A stretch of DNA of 64,000 nt from Treponema sp. (GCA_031256035.1 JAIRRJ010000087.1:81434-145433), one strand, 5' to 3'; shown: positions 34,192-42,613, counted from the first letter of the stretch. Translations and numbers: made by a program. The notes: a model not told the origin generated them from the sequence alone.

Positions 34192-34692
34192 ATGAAGCGA
34201 ATTTATACCCCCATGCCGCAAAAACCGCCGGTTGCTATCCGTGTGATGATCCTGCTGATCATTGCCCTGATTGGGGTGTTGATTATAGGTACCATCTACG
34301 GATTTGCCCGTTCTCCGAATGCCAGCCCTATTCTCCGGCTGGGCAGATCCGGCGGAACTGAGCAAACCGACGTAAGAGCGAATGGAGACATTCAGATTTT
34401 TTCCGGTATCGGGCAGCTCAGAATCCCCCTCAAAAACTCATCAACCTTGATACTTTCCATTGCTTTTCCCTACCCTTCCAATGACCGTACATTTACAGAA
34501 GAACTCGCCGGCAAAATCGGCGATTTCAGGACTATAGCAAGCGAGTATTTTTCTAACCTTGCCGCTGAAAACCTGATCTATCTGGACGAAGAAGCCGCAA
34601 AAACCGAGATTCTCAGGCGTTACAATGCCGGTTTACGTTTGGGGAAGATCGAAGCCCTGTATTTCAGCGAAATGCTTGTGATAGATGGCTAA
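34192..34692 (+). CDS. FliL-like single-span membrane protein
   Basis: A 166-residue protein with a short cytoplasmic start (MKRIYTPMPQKPPVAIR), one membrane helix (VMILLIIALIGVLIIGTIYG, ~18-37) and a periplasmic domain ending in EAAKTEILRRYNAGLRLGKI and EALYFSEMLVIDG. The last segment matches the FliL C-terminal pattern (R-x-x-I-x-x-x-L-x-x-G-x-I-x-x-V-Y-F-x-x-F/M-V-x-x). FliL proteins assist flagellar stators; no flagellar genes are adjacent, so it may be a paralogue with another role. ATG 34192 has GAGG at 34183-34186. Confidence 0.65.
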   Translation: MKRIYTPMPQKPPVAIRVMILLIIALIGVLIIGTIYGFARSPNASPILRLGRSGGTEQTDVRANGDIQIFSGIGQLRIPLKNSSTLILSIAFPYPSNDRTFTEELAGKIGDFRTIASEYFSNLAAENLIYLDEEAAKTEILRRYNAGLRLGKIEALYFSEMLVIDG

Positions 34693-34716
34693 AACGTATC
34701 GGTATGTAAAATGGTC

Positions 34717-34744
34717 TTGACTTTTCCGCAAAGTGGTTTATAAT
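34717..34744 (+). promoter_or_regulatory. Sigma70 promoter of the broken ATPase gene
   Basis: TTGACT (34717-34722), a 16-base spacer and a perfect TATAAT (34739-34744), six bases before the ATG at 34751. A strong promoter still feeds a damaged gene. Confidence 0.7.
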
Positions 34745-34750
34745 AGTCGT

Positions 34751-35373
34751 ATGACCAGAAGGCGAAAAGCTCAAATTATTAAAGACCTTGATTCAAAAAT
34801 TGTCTTCCTTTTAAATCGCTAAAACTGTGCCTTGAAATGCTGAGGAGCCGTGTCGGTTCTCCGGTTTCATATACATCCATCGCCCGCGACATAGGAATCT
34901 CCCCGAACACGGTCAAAAAATATATTCAGGTTTTTGAGGAACTTTACATTGTGTTCCGGGTTACTCCGTATTCAATAAATATCGCGCGTTCCCTGCTCAA
35001 AGAGCCGAAAATCTACTTTTTCGACACTGCCCTTGTCGATGGGGATAACGGAATAAAATTTGAAAATCTCGCGGCGCTGTCGCTGGCAAAAGAAGCCGCC
35101 GCCGATGAAGACCTTCGGGGAATTTCCGCAGCCCTTCAATATATCAGGACGAAAGACGGGCGGGAAGTTGATTTTTGCTATGTCAGGGACGGCAAAGCGC
35201 AATTTCTGGCGGAGGCAAAATACTCCGATTCAAGCATCAGCAAAAATCTTCACTATTTTTGCGCCGGTTACGATATTCCGGGAGTGCAGTTGGTTAAGGA
35301 TTTGAAAAGAGAAAGGCAGGAGGGCAATATTGAAGTGCGCTCCGCTGATACCTGGCTTACAAAACTGGAATGA
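34751..35373 (+). pseudogene. AAA_14/DUF4143 ATPase with internal deletion
   Basis: The intact family is a ~380-420 residue ATPase with a P-loop AAA domain and a C-terminal DUF4143 nuclease-like domain. Here the N-terminus survives (MTRRRKAQIIKDLDSKIVFL, the stretch just before the usual VGPRQVGKT Walker A) and then meets a stop at 34820-34822. In another frame the text continues with LKLCLEMLRSRVGSPVSYTS and the complete DUF4143 half (SIARDIGISPNTVKKYI, PKIYFFDTALV, GREVDFCYV, QFLAEAKYSD) to the stop at 35373. The whole Walker A/B region is missing, so about 200 residues were deleted. The remaining C-terminal reading frame from ATG 34837 is open for 178 codons and could still be made. Such genes are common mobile or toxin-antitoxin-like families. 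Confidence 0.85.
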
Positions 35374-35453
35374 AGGGTATCAATACCGCAGGGCAAGCCC
35401 TGCACCCGGCGACTGCGTCGCCTTCCGCGGCAAGCCGCGGGGTATTGACCCCT
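35374..35453. repeat. Cloverleaf-like palindromic repeat
   Basis: An outer stem AGGGT..CAATACC (35374-35387) with GGTATTGACCCCT (35441-35453) encloses three perfect hairpins: GCAGGGC-AA-GCCCTGC (35388-35403), GGCGAC-tgc-GTCGCC (35408-35422) and CCGCGGC-AA-GCCGCGG (35425-35440). It begins right after the pseudogene stop. Confidence 0.75.
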
Positions 35454-35477
35454 TCGTTTCCTCACTCGCTCGGTCAT

Positions 35478-35495
35478 GGCTGTGTAAGCACAGCC
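35478..35495. repeat. Hairpin following the cloverleaf repeat
   Basis: GGCTGTG-TAAG-CACAGCC, flanked by ACTCGCTCGGTC and ACTCGCTTCGTTCGTC, which are related to each other. The layout resembles the hairpin at 4661. The rest of 35454-35609 has no gene. Confidence 0.5.
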
Positions 35496-35609
35496 GCGAC
35501 ACTCGCTTCGTTCGTCAATAATTAACAGCCGCAACCTCCCCATTGTTCAAGTGTCAAAACATGGACGGAAGGGCGAAAAAAGGTTAAAATGGAAGGCAAG
35601 GAGCTTTTA

Positions 35610-35957
35610 ATGGAGCAAATAACCTCCGCCGCCGCACAGGTTATCATCGCCGTCATTCCCATTGTGGGAATTGTGATGGGGTCGGTAGTGATCTTTTTCT
35701 ATTTTTTGTGGAATCACCGGCGAAGAACCCTGCTGATTAAAGCCGGGCAATACAACCGTCCGGATTTTAACCTGCGGTCTTTCAGCCTGTTATGCGGCTT
35801 GCTTTTGAGTAGTGTGGGTGTGGCTTTAACCGTGCTATTATCAATAATTGAGGGGGCTTCCTACGGCCTGTTGGGCGGTATAATCCCCTTGTCGATGGGC
35901 TTTGGCCTTTTAGCCTATTATATGATAATGCGCGGTCATAAGCTTGAAGGCTGTTGA
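35610..35957 (+). CDS. Small three-helix membrane protein (DUF6249-like)
   Basis: A 115-residue membrane protein with three hydrophobic segments: IIAVIPIVGIVMGSVVIFFY (~9-28), LCGLLLSSVGVALTVLLSII (~62-81) and LLGGIIPLSMGFGLLAYYMI (~86-105), separated by a basic cytoplasmic loop (WNHRRRTLLIKAGQ). The style matches DUF6249-type proteins that often precede ECF sigma factors. ATG 35610 is preferred over 35589 because AAGGAG (35598-35603) sits six bases upstream. Its stop overlaps the sigma-factor start by 14 bases, so the two are coupled. Confidence 0.7.
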   Translation: MEQITSAAAQVIIAVIPIVGIVMGSVVIFFYFLWNHRRRTLLIKAGQYNRPDFNLRSFSLLCGLLLSSVGVALTVLLSIIEGASYGLLGGIIPLSMGFGLLAYYMIMRGHKLEGC

Positions 35958-36540
35958 ATCCCCGCTTGAAGAAGGCGGTGAATCCGATTTTGACGATCAG
36001 TTGATTGTCAGCCAGATCGTTTCGGGTCAGAAGGATTTGTTCCGGCTGCTGGTAAGGCGATACGAAAGGGCGGTGTACGGAATGGGCTTAAGCTTTTTCC
36101 GTAATACCGAGGATGCTTCCGATTTTACACAGGAAGTCTTCCTGAAAGTGTACCGTAATCTTTCCCGCTTTGAGGGAAGAAGCCGGTTTTCAACATGGCT
36201 TTACAAAATAGCCTACAACACGGCTGTGAATGGGGTGAACAGGAGGAAGGAATACCAGAGCCTTGCCGAAGAAGAAGCCGATAAACTGAACACCGGCGGT
36301 ACGCCTTGCGACACGCCGGAGCGGATTCTGCTTCGCAATGCGGCGCGTGAAGCTGTTCAGGCGGCGATGACGGAACTGCCCGAACGTTTCAGGATTTGTG
36401 TAGACCTGTTCTTTTTTTATGACCGCTCCTATCAGGAGATTGAAGTGATTACCGGTTTTCCGGTGAACACTATTAAGTCTCATGTGTTTAGAGCGAAGAA
36501 ATTGTTGAGGGAAAAGCTGGAGCTTTTACCGGAGGATTGA
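35944..36540 (+). CDS. ECF-type RNA polymerase sigma factor
   Basis: A 198-residue group IV sigma factor. Region 2 spans ~25-95 (LVRRYERAVYGMGLSFFRN, DASDFTQEVFLKVYRNLSRF, RFSTWLYKIAYNTAVN). Region 4 spans ~135-190 (AMTELPERFRICVDLFFFYD, SYQEIEVITGFPVNTIKSHV, RAKKLLREKL). The start is a TTG at 35944 inside the end of the membrane-protein gene; no in-frame ATG or GTG is upstream. It is followed seven bases later by its likely anti-sigma factor. The signal sensed is unknown. Confidence 0.92.
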   Translation: MKAVESPLEEGGESDFDDQLIVSQIVSGQKDLFRLLVRRYERAVYGMGLSFFRNTEDASDFTQEVFLKVYRNLSRFEGRSRFSTWLYKIAYNTAVNGVNRRKEYQSLAEEEADKLNTGGTPCDTPERILLRNAAREAVQAAMTELPERFRICVDLFFFYDRSYQEIEVITGFPVNTIKSHVFRAKKLLREKLELLPED

Positions 36541-36547
36541 GGTTGTC

Positions 36548-37042
36548 ATGAATTGTTCGAAGATTTTGGACATGGTTTATGAATACTCAGGTGAGGAGGA
36601 AAGCTCCGTGCCATTGCTCAGTCAGATACAGATATGGCTGCATACCCTCATCTGCCCGGACTGCGCCCAGGAGATAGAGCGTTTTGAAGTAAGCAGGGAA
36701 ATCCTGCGTGAAGATTTTTTCCCGTTTTCGCCGGGACTCGAAGACTCGATCATGGCAAGGGTTGCCGCCGAAGAAGAGTTGCCGGAAGCATCGGCAACTG
36801 CCGGAGAAATTTTCGCTGTTCCCGGCGGCCTGTCTACACGCGGCTGGGTAATTGCGGGTCTCATCATTCTGGTATCTCTTGCGACCGTCTTTTTTGGGCT
36901 TGATTTTCAAAAACTGGCGCATGAAACGGGAATGTCCTTCTTGCTGCCGGTGGGCATCACTATTGGCATTGTGCTGACTACTTATGGCGCGCTTTTTATC
37001 GGCAGCCACCTCAAGGAACTTTCCGAACGCTTTGGACTTTAA
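36548..37042 (+). CDS. Zinc-finger membrane anti-sigma factor
   Basis: A 164-residue protein. The N-terminal part holds the ZAS-type zinc motif H-x3-C-x2-C (LHTLICPDCAQEIERFE, ~31-47). A disordered acidic linker and two membrane helices (WVIAGLIILVSLATVFFGLD, ~98-117; FLLPVGITIGIVLTTYGALF, ~131-150) follow. It would hold the upstream ECF factor at the membrane until a signal arrives. The conserved first Cys of the motif series (MNCSKILDMVYEY) is also present. Its 3' end overlaps the ApbE gene by about eleven bases. Confidence 0.85.
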   Translation: MNCSKILDMVYEYSGEEESSVPLLSQIQIWLHTLICPDCAQEIERFEVSREILREDFFPFSPGLEDSIMARVAAEEELPEASATAGEIFAVPGGLSTRGWVIAGLIILVSLATVFFGLDFQKLAHETGMSFLLPVGITIGIVLTTYGALFIGSHLKELSERFGL

Positions 37043-38081
37043 ACGATGCCGGGCACCATTTTGCGCAGCGCTATTTGTCCTTTTACTTGCAGCTTGTTCA
37101 CAGGCGGAGTCTTCACGCGCTGAATTTGTACTTGGCACTGTTTGTTCTGTTACACTTTTCGATCAGGCGAAAGACCGCATATATCAGGATATTTTCAATC
37201 GAATCCGCGAAATAGAAAACCGTATGAGCGTAAACATACCGGTGTCGGATGTTTCCCGCATCAACGCCGCCGCTGGAATTGAGCCGGTACAAGTCCATGA
37301 CGAAACATTCAAAGTGATTGAGCGGGCGCTGCATTTCGCGGAACAATCCGGCGGCGCTTTTGATCCGACTGTAGAGCCGCTAGTTTCACTCTGGGGTGTG
37401 CCGGGAAGTAATGATCGCCTTCAATTGAATGTGAGAGTTCCTTCGCAAACGGAAATTGACGCTGTCCTGCCGCTGATAAATTGGCGTAATGTTGAACTGG
37501 ATCACCATACGCGCAGTGTTTTCCTGAGACGCCGGGGCATGGCGCTGGATTTGGGCGCCATTGCCAAAGGTTACGCCGCGGACGAAGCGGCGGCGATTAT
37601 AAGGAGCGCGGGCGTTAAACGGGCTATTATCGATCTGGGCGGGAATATTTTTACCGTTGGTGTTAAAAAAAACAAAAGCCCCTGGAGGGTGGGTATTCAG
37701 CACCCGCTTGAAGAACGCGGCTTTACTATCGGGATGGTGCAGACAACAGAGCAAACTGTGGTAACATCCGGCGTGTATGAGCGTTTTTTTGAAGCGGACA
37801 GCGTGAAGTATCATCACATCTTTTCGCCTTCGCGGGGATACCCGGTTAATAACGGTCTGTTGTCGGTTACGGTAATATGTTCAGTCTCAATGGACGCGGA
37901 CGCTCTTTCAACCGCGGCTTTTGTCATGGGTTATGCGAGGGGCAGGGCATTAGTTGAATCCTTTCCAGGGGCAGAAGCGGTTTTTGTTTTTGAAGATTTA
38001 AGTGTGTGGAAAACGCTGGGTGTGAATTTTACCCTCACCGATAAATCATTCCGGCTGGCGCGGGAAACTTCGTTGCATTAA
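37032..38081 (+). CDS. apbE: FAD:protein FMN transferase ApbE (Ftp), lipoprotein
   Basis: Covalently attaches FMN to threonines of redox membrane proteins, outside the inner membrane. Signal peptide and lipobox FCAALFVLLLAAC. Domain landmarks: EFVLGTVCSVTLFD, FNRIREIENRMSVNIPVSDV, EQSGGAFDPTVEPLVSLWG, GMALDLGAIAKGYAADEA, IIDLGGNIFTVG and the metal-binding C-terminal SMDADALSTAAFVMG. The likely substrates are RnfG and RnfD of this window, which carry flavinylation motifs. The start is uncertain: a TTG at 37032 gives a normal lipoprotein signal, while an ATG at 36984 would add a 16-residue non-signal extension. It is last in the sigma - anti-sigma operon, so its level may follow that regulator. 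Confidence 0.92.
   Translation: MDFKRCRAPFCAALFVLLLAACSQAESSRAEFVLGTVCSVTLFDQAKDRIYQDIFNRIREIENRMSVNIPVSDVSRINAAAGIEPVQVHDETFKVIERALHFAEQSGGAFDPTVEPLVSLWGVPGSNDRLQLNVRVPSQTEIDAVLPLINWRNVELDHHTRSVFLRRRGMALDLGAIAKGYAADEAAAIIRSAGVKRAIIDLGGNIFTVGVKKNKSPWRVGIQHPLEERGFTIGMVQTTEQTVVTSGVYERFFEADSVKYHHIFSPSRGYPVNNGLLSVTVICSVSMDADALSTAAFVMGYARGRALVESFPGAEAVFVFEDLSVWKTLGVNFTLTDKSFRLARETSLH
38058..38077 (+). repeat. Dispersed 20-bp element, copy 2 (3' end of apbE)
   Basis: GCGCGGGAAACTTCGTTGCA, read in frame as ARETSLH at the apbE C-terminus and touching the overlapping stops of apbE and the convergent yibE-like gene. Confidence 0.85.
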
Positions 38082-39250
38082 GCGCAATGATTTTTTATCA
38101 ACATTCCGCCGGCAAAGACGGTAAGGGGAGCAACCAGCGTCAGCCCGAAACAGCCTACCAATGTATGCACTATCTCGGAAGAGACCCATACCATGTTGAT
38201 TATATTTTCTAAGGGAATGCCCTGAGCGATAAATGTCATAATCATGGCGGTGTATTCGGCGGAATAGGCAAGCAGCAATGTCGTGGACATCGTACCGGCT
38301 GCCTGCCGCGCAACGGTGTAACCGGATTTCATTAGCTGTAATCTTGTAATTGCCGGCTGCTGTTTTTTGATTTCGTCCATAGCTGCGGCAGTATCCATTG
38401 ACAGATCCATCATTGCGCCTGAAGCGGCAATAAAAATCCCTGCGATAAAAAGATGAGCAAGATTCAAATGACCGTAGCCGGAGTATAAAAGCATCTCCGC
38501 AAATGGCCGCACCGCGCCGTGGATTTTGAACCAATATGTAAATGCAAAAGACAAAACTGCAGTAAATATGATACCGCTTGCTGTCCCCAAAAATGCGGTT
38601 AATGCCCGGCGTGAAAGGCCGCCCACCAAAAAAAGGATAACCGCCGAAATTACCGTTGTTATGATCAACGCTCCGATTATAGGGTCAAAACCATGTAAGG
38701 CAAGAGGATAGAGAACTTTAATAAGCATGACGGCAGAAAAAACAAATGTTACGAGGATTTTTAATCCCATCCAGCCCATGATAATTATTGTTAAGATGAT
38801 ATAAAGAACAACAAGAATAATGGTTTTGTCAGTACGGTAATGATCCATGACACGGATCATAGAAACATTTTCGTCATCTGCCAATGTCAATACTACTAAC
38901 GCATTTTCTCCTTCTACAAAGGCTTTGTCCATTTCCATTTTTCCCACGAGGTTATTTGTTGTAGAAAAAACTTTGCCCTTGAAACGCCCTGAAAGCACTT
39001 GGATTTCCAGTTTTTGATGTCCATACCTTACAGGACCTATGGTTGTAAGATATTCATTATCTACCTGAACAATACGCGCTTTGCATCTAACGGAATTTGA
39101 CTGTATTCCACTTTCTTCAAAACCTGTCGGTATAATAAAAACTAAGACTGTTAAAAGACAGGAAACAATAATAAAAACGATGTCCTTTCCGGATTCTTTA
39201 AAAGAACCCAGAAAGGACAATCGCGCAATCGTTTTTTTAAATACGTTCAT
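38078..39250 (-). CDS. YibE/F-family membrane protein
   Basis: A 390-residue inner-membrane protein of the YibE/F family, function unknown. One N-terminal membrane segment (DIVFIIVSCLLTVLVFIIPT), a ~100-residue outside domain (VRCKARIVQVDNEYLTTIG, GRFKGKVFSTTNNLVG), then at least seven helices with the family hallmarks YIILTIIIMGWMGLKILVTF and SGAMMDLSMDTAAAMDEI. ATG 39250 is chosen; a TTG at 39286 overlapping the phosphatase stop is possible. It lies 32 bases downstream of the alkaline phosphatase, so both may share control. Its stop overlaps that of convergent apbE by four bases. Confidence 0.85.
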   Translation of the reverse strand: MNVFKKTIARLSFLGSFKESGKDIVFIIVSCLLTVLVFIIPTGFEESGIQSNSVRCKARIVQVDNEYLTTIGPVRYGHQKLEIQVLSGRFKGKVFSTTNNLVGKMEMDKAFVEGENALVVLTLADDENVSMIRVMDHYRTDKTIILVVLYIILTIIIMGWMGLKILVTFVFSAVMLIKVLYPLALHGFDPIIGALIITTVISAVILFLVGGLSRRALTAFLGTASGIIFTAVLSFAFTYWFKIHGAVRPFAEMLLYSGYGHLNLAHLFIAGIFIAASGAMMDLSMDTAAAMDEIKKQQPAITRLQLMKSGYTVARQAAGTMSTTLLLAYSAEYTAMIMTFIAQGIPLENIINMVWVSSEIVHTLVGCFGLTLVAPLTVFAGGMLIKNHCA

Positions 39251-39282
39251 ATCTTTATCTTTAGGAGGTAAAAGAATAAAGA

Positions 39283-40833
39283 TCAATCCACCTTAATGTT
39301 CATCGCACTTGCCAGCTTGAAAAATATTTGCGTGTTGTCATAGTACCCGCTGAATATCTCCTGATGCACGCCGGTCGCGAAAGTAGCGACAGGAGTTGCT
39401 GTATGAGAATAAGATGTCCAGCCAATACCTGCCGTCTGGTTTAGTATCTGGGTTAATTTTACCGATAGGGGTTCATAGCTTGAGTGAAATACTCTCCATC
39501 CTTCCTGAGGTTCGGTTACCGGCTGCTCCATTGAACGCTTAAACGCAATCTCAATTTGGTTTTTCTGAAATTCGGAAACATTAAGGCTTCCGGGGCGCAA
39601 GTCAATGCCAAAAGATTGCAAAATGTCAGCATACAAGTCCTCAATCTTTCTTTGAGAAACATTACCCACCCTTGCTTTATAGGGATTTATCACTTCATCA
39701 TCAAACGCAACATAAGACCTTGTTTGTCTCGATATTTTCTCAAAGTACATGGAATAACCCATGCCCAAGTTTGCGGACACTCCGGGCTGTGCCGGGATTC
39801 CGGCTGTTCCTGCCCAGCCAACTCCCATACCGCCTGTTTCATGATCGCCGATTACCACGATAAGTGTTTCTTTTGGATACCTTTTTTGAAATGCAAGAGC
39901 TTCTTCGATTGCTTTATCAAAGATGAGCATATCATGGATGAGCGCGCCTGCATCATTGGCATGACCTGCCCAGTCGATTTTTCCGCTTTCCACCATGAAG
40001 AAAAAACCTTTAGGATTTTCCAGTAATTCAATTCCCTTTTTGGTAAAATCAACAATAGAAAGGTCGGTCGGCTTGCGATCAATTTCATAATGCATAGCCC
40101 CTGAATCCTGCACTCTTTCCGCAAGCGCGATAACTTTGCCGCTGGTCTTCGTCAATCCGTTAAAAGCGGCGGGTGTGCGGGTAACGGTATACCCCGATTG
40201 TTTTGCGTCTTCTACATATTTGTCGTTATTGGCGCTGTTTCCTACTATCCAGCCGCCGCCATAATAATCAAAGCCGCTTTCCACCAACTGTTTCGCCAGA
40301 CCTACCACTTCGGGTGTTCCGTCTGTATTGTTTCTGTTGTTGGTTTTTCCATAGAAGGAAGCCGGTGTCGCATGAGTTAAGGTAACAGTTGAGACTATGC
40401 CTATTTTCATACCTGCTTCTCTGGCATACTCGGCAATTGTTTTGTACGGCGATTTTCCGTCTTTTGGATCAACATTGATCATGCTTGATAATGTTTTTTT
40501 GCCTGAGGCAAATGCAGTACCGGCAGAAGCTGAGTCAGTAATCAATGAGCCGTAATCATGAGTGTTTGAAATACCCGCTGCCGGAAATTGGGTAAAGTTA
40601 AGACGGGTAATGCCATAGTTTGTGATACTGTCTTTTGATGCCAGATAATACTCCGCTGCGCTGAACTGCGATGCCGCCATACCATCGGCTACAAAAAGAA
40701 ACACATACTTTGCCTGTCCTTTTCCTGTAACGATGCCGGTATCATTCGCGCTTTTTTCGCGTAATCCTCCGGCAAACAACGACTGGAAAACAAACGCCAA
40801 TGCAATAAAAACAAATAGAATCCTCTTTTTCAT
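39283..40833 (-). CDS. phoA: Alkaline phosphatase (PhoA superfamily), exported
   Basis: Zinc/magnesium phosphomonoesterase secreted by a Sec signal (MKKRILFVFIALAFVFQS, cleavage near LFAGG). The metal site starts at VFLFVADGMAASQFS, and the nucleophile Ser is in LITDSASAGTAFASGKKT. Later metal ligands are in TLTHATPASFYGK, MVESGKIDWAGHANDAGA, VVIGDHETGGMG and SYSHTATPVATFATG (His near the C-terminus). Length is 516 residues. ATG 40833 is chosen since GAGGAGT lies just upstream; a longer form from 40869 would spoil the signal peptide. It is divergent from a second phosphatase, with a shared operator-like gap, suggesting a phosphate-starvation unit. Confidence 0.93.
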   Translation of the reverse strand: MKKRILFVFIALAFVFQSLFAGGLREKSANDTGIVTGKGQAKYVFLFVADGMAASQFSAAEYYLASKDSITNYGITRLNFTQFPAAGISNTHDYGSLITDSASAGTAFASGKKTLSSMINVDPKDGKSPYKTIAEYAREAGMKIGIVSTVTLTHATPASFYGKTNNRNNTDGTPEVVGLAKQLVESGFDYYGGGWIVGNSANNDKYVEDAKQSGYTVTRTPAAFNGLTKTSGKVIALAERVQDSGAMHYEIDRKPTDLSIVDFTKKGIELLENPKGFFFMVESGKIDWAGHANDAGALIHDMLIFDKAIEEALAFQKRYPKETLIVVIGDHETGGMGVGWAGTAGIPAQPGVSANLGMGYSMYFEKISRQTRSYVAFDDEVINPYKARVGNVSQRKIEDLYADILQSFGIDLRPGSLNVSEFQKNQIEIAFKRSMEQPVTEPQEGWRVFHSSYEPLSVKLTQILNQTAGIGWTSYSHTATPVATFATGVHQEIFSGYYDNTQIFFKLASAMNIKVD

Positions 40834-40932
40834 AACAATAATACTCCTCTTATTTTTATCTCTGCACAAGCGGAGATAATTAAATATTGAACAAAGGATG
40901 AAATTTATTTGTAAAAAATTGATTTTTGAATT

Positions 40933-41054
40933 GTTAAATTTTGGTTAATTGATCTACAAATAAATACCTTAATTACCCCGCAAAAAATTTTATCAGTTAT
41001 AAACAGAATATTAACCAAAACCTCATATAGCCTTGTCATATTTTTTTCATATTT
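40933..41054. promoter_or_regulatory. Operator-like region between the two phosphatase genes
   Basis: This AT-rich gap (40834-41070) holds a perfect 11-bp inverted repeat TTTTGGTTAAT (40939-40949) and ATTAACCAAAA (41010-41020). On the phoA side, read leftward, TTAACC-5-TTAACA repeats at 11-bp spacing (40949-40933). On the other side TTAACC (41011), CTCATA (41022), TTGTCA (41033) and TTTTCA (41044) are spaced exactly 11 bp. Such 11-bp phased half-sites are the layout of PhoB/PhoP boxes. Confidence 0.5.
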
Positions 41055-41070
41055 TTTTGGAGGAATCAAC

Positions 41071-42576
41071 ATGAAACGTTTTGTATGGCTTGGCATCTTA
41101 ATTGCCATTTTAGGAATCTATGCGTGTACGTCAAGTCCTGCCGTAGATACAGCTTCTTTTGAAGCTGAGACCCTCACCCTTACACCGGGAAAAACCACAA
41201 GTGAAATCAATATTACTTGGTACGGTGACACAGCAGACGGAAAGTCAGGCAAGGTAAAGTTCGCGCTTGTTTCGTCAATGAAACGCGGCGCATTTACTGC
41301 CAAAGCACAGATAGTCGATGCAACAGGCATTGATGCAAGTACCGGTAAAGTTTCCCACAAGGTAACACTTGCCGGGCTTACACCAAATACGGAATACGCT
41401 TACAGCGTGTCAAACGATGGAACAAATTTCAGCAATGTCTATACATACAAGACACCGGCAACGGGAGCTTTCACTTTTGTCGCCGTGGGCGACCCGCAGC
41501 TTACAGAACCGGGTGTTTCACCGGATGCTGAAGGTGTTCCCGGCGGTTATCAGGAAAACAACAACGCCAAAACAACAATGCAGGGTTGGCAGGAAACGAT
41601 GACCCTCATTATGAAGCAGATACCGAAAGTAAGTTTTATAGCCGGAATAGGCGACCAAATTGACAGAAACCTCGTGAGTGAACTGGGAACACCGGAAAAC
41701 TCAAGCGATCCGCATGAACCCAAATATGTAAATTTTTTCGCACCATCCGCTCTGCGAAGCATACCATTTGCGCCTGTAATGGGCAATCATGAAGGCAGAT
41801 CAAGTTACGGCTTTTTGTATCATTACAACATACCTAACGAACAAATATTTACTCCGGTCAATACCGGACGCAGCGGCTCCCGGCACGAAATGGAATCCAG
41901 GGGAAATTATTATTACCTGTACAATAACGTCTTGTTTGTAGTGCTGAGTACTGCTCCGTACCCACGAAGCAAGGATGAAGCGGCGCAAATTATTACTGAA
42001 CATTTCAATGAAACGCTCAAAGCTGCGGCAGAACAGCATAAGGGTCAATACCAGTGGTTATTTGTGCAGACTCACAAATCCATTGCCGGCCTTGCCGACC
42101 ATGCCGCAGATACCGACATTCAGTATTATGTGGAAGCGGGTTTTGGGCAGTTGATGGATACATACAAAGTGGACTTTGTGCTGGCAGGGCATGATCATAT
42201 CTTTGCCAGAAGCTACCCGATGTTCAACGGCAAAAGGGTTGAGGGCAAGGCAGGCAATACAATAACTGATGTTGGCGGAACCGTTTACTTTACATTGAAT
42301 TCTTCCAGCGGGCAGAAATTCTATAAGGAATTTGTACCGGACATCAAGAACAATGCCGAATATCCGTATTTTGAAGACGGGACAACGGGCAGCGCCATGT
42401 TAATGTCAGGGAAAAAACCGTATGCAGTCAATGTGTATCATCAGGATCATAAACCGATGTTCATGGGAATAGATGTTAGCGCCAACAATGTTGTATTCAA
42501 AACCTATGAGGTGCAGGATGATCTAACTACAAAAGTTATTGACACATACACGGTTTCTAAAACAATTTCCAAATGA
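41071..42576 (+). CDS. Purple-acid-phosphatase-like metallophosphoesterase lipoprotein
   Basis: A 501-residue lipoprotein (signal MKRFVWLGILIAILGIYAC). An N-terminal fibronectin-like purple acid phosphatase domain (~30-130: SEINITWYGDTADGKSGKV, LAGLTPNTEYAYSV) precedes a calcineurin-like phosphoesterase domain with the metal-binding motifs VAVGDPQL, AGIGDQID, VMGNHEG, FVQTHKS and VLAGHDHIFAR. It should hydrolyse phosphate esters outside the cytoplasm. GGAGGA at 41059-41064 precedes the ATG. Paired divergently with alkaline phosphatase; both probably scavenge phosphate. Confidence 0.92.
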   Translation: MKRFVWLGILIAILGIYACTSSPAVDTASFEAETLTLTPGKTTSEINITWYGDTADGKSGKVKFALVSSMKRGAFTAKAQIVDATGIDASTGKVSHKVTLAGLTPNTEYAYSVSNDGTNFSNVYTYKTPATGAFTFVAVGDPQLTEPGVSPDAEGVPGGYQENNNAKTTMQGWQETMTLIMKQIPKVSFIAGIGDQIDRNLVSELGTPENSSDPHEPKYVNFFAPSALRSIPFAPVMGNHEGRSSYGFLYHYNIPNEQIFTPVNTGRSGSRHEMESRGNYYYLYNNVLFVVLSTAPYPRSKDEAAQIITEHFNETLKAAAEQHKGQYQWLFVQTHKSIAGLADHAADTDIQYYVEAGFGQLMDTYKVDFVLAGHDHIFARSYPMFNGKRVEGKAGNTITDVGGTVYFTLNSSSGQKFYKEFVPDIKNNAEYPYFEDGTTGSAMLMSGKKPYAVNVYHQDHKPMFMGIDVSANNVVFKTYEVQDDLTTKVIDTYTVSKTISK

Positions 42577-42613
42577 AGATGGATATGGGCAAAGATTATC
42601 TAACTCAACATAA

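Noticed and set aside
35388..35440. CRISPR array at the series of palindromes
   Set aside because: The hairpins differ from each other and lack equal spacers; it is a structured repeat, not a CRISPR.
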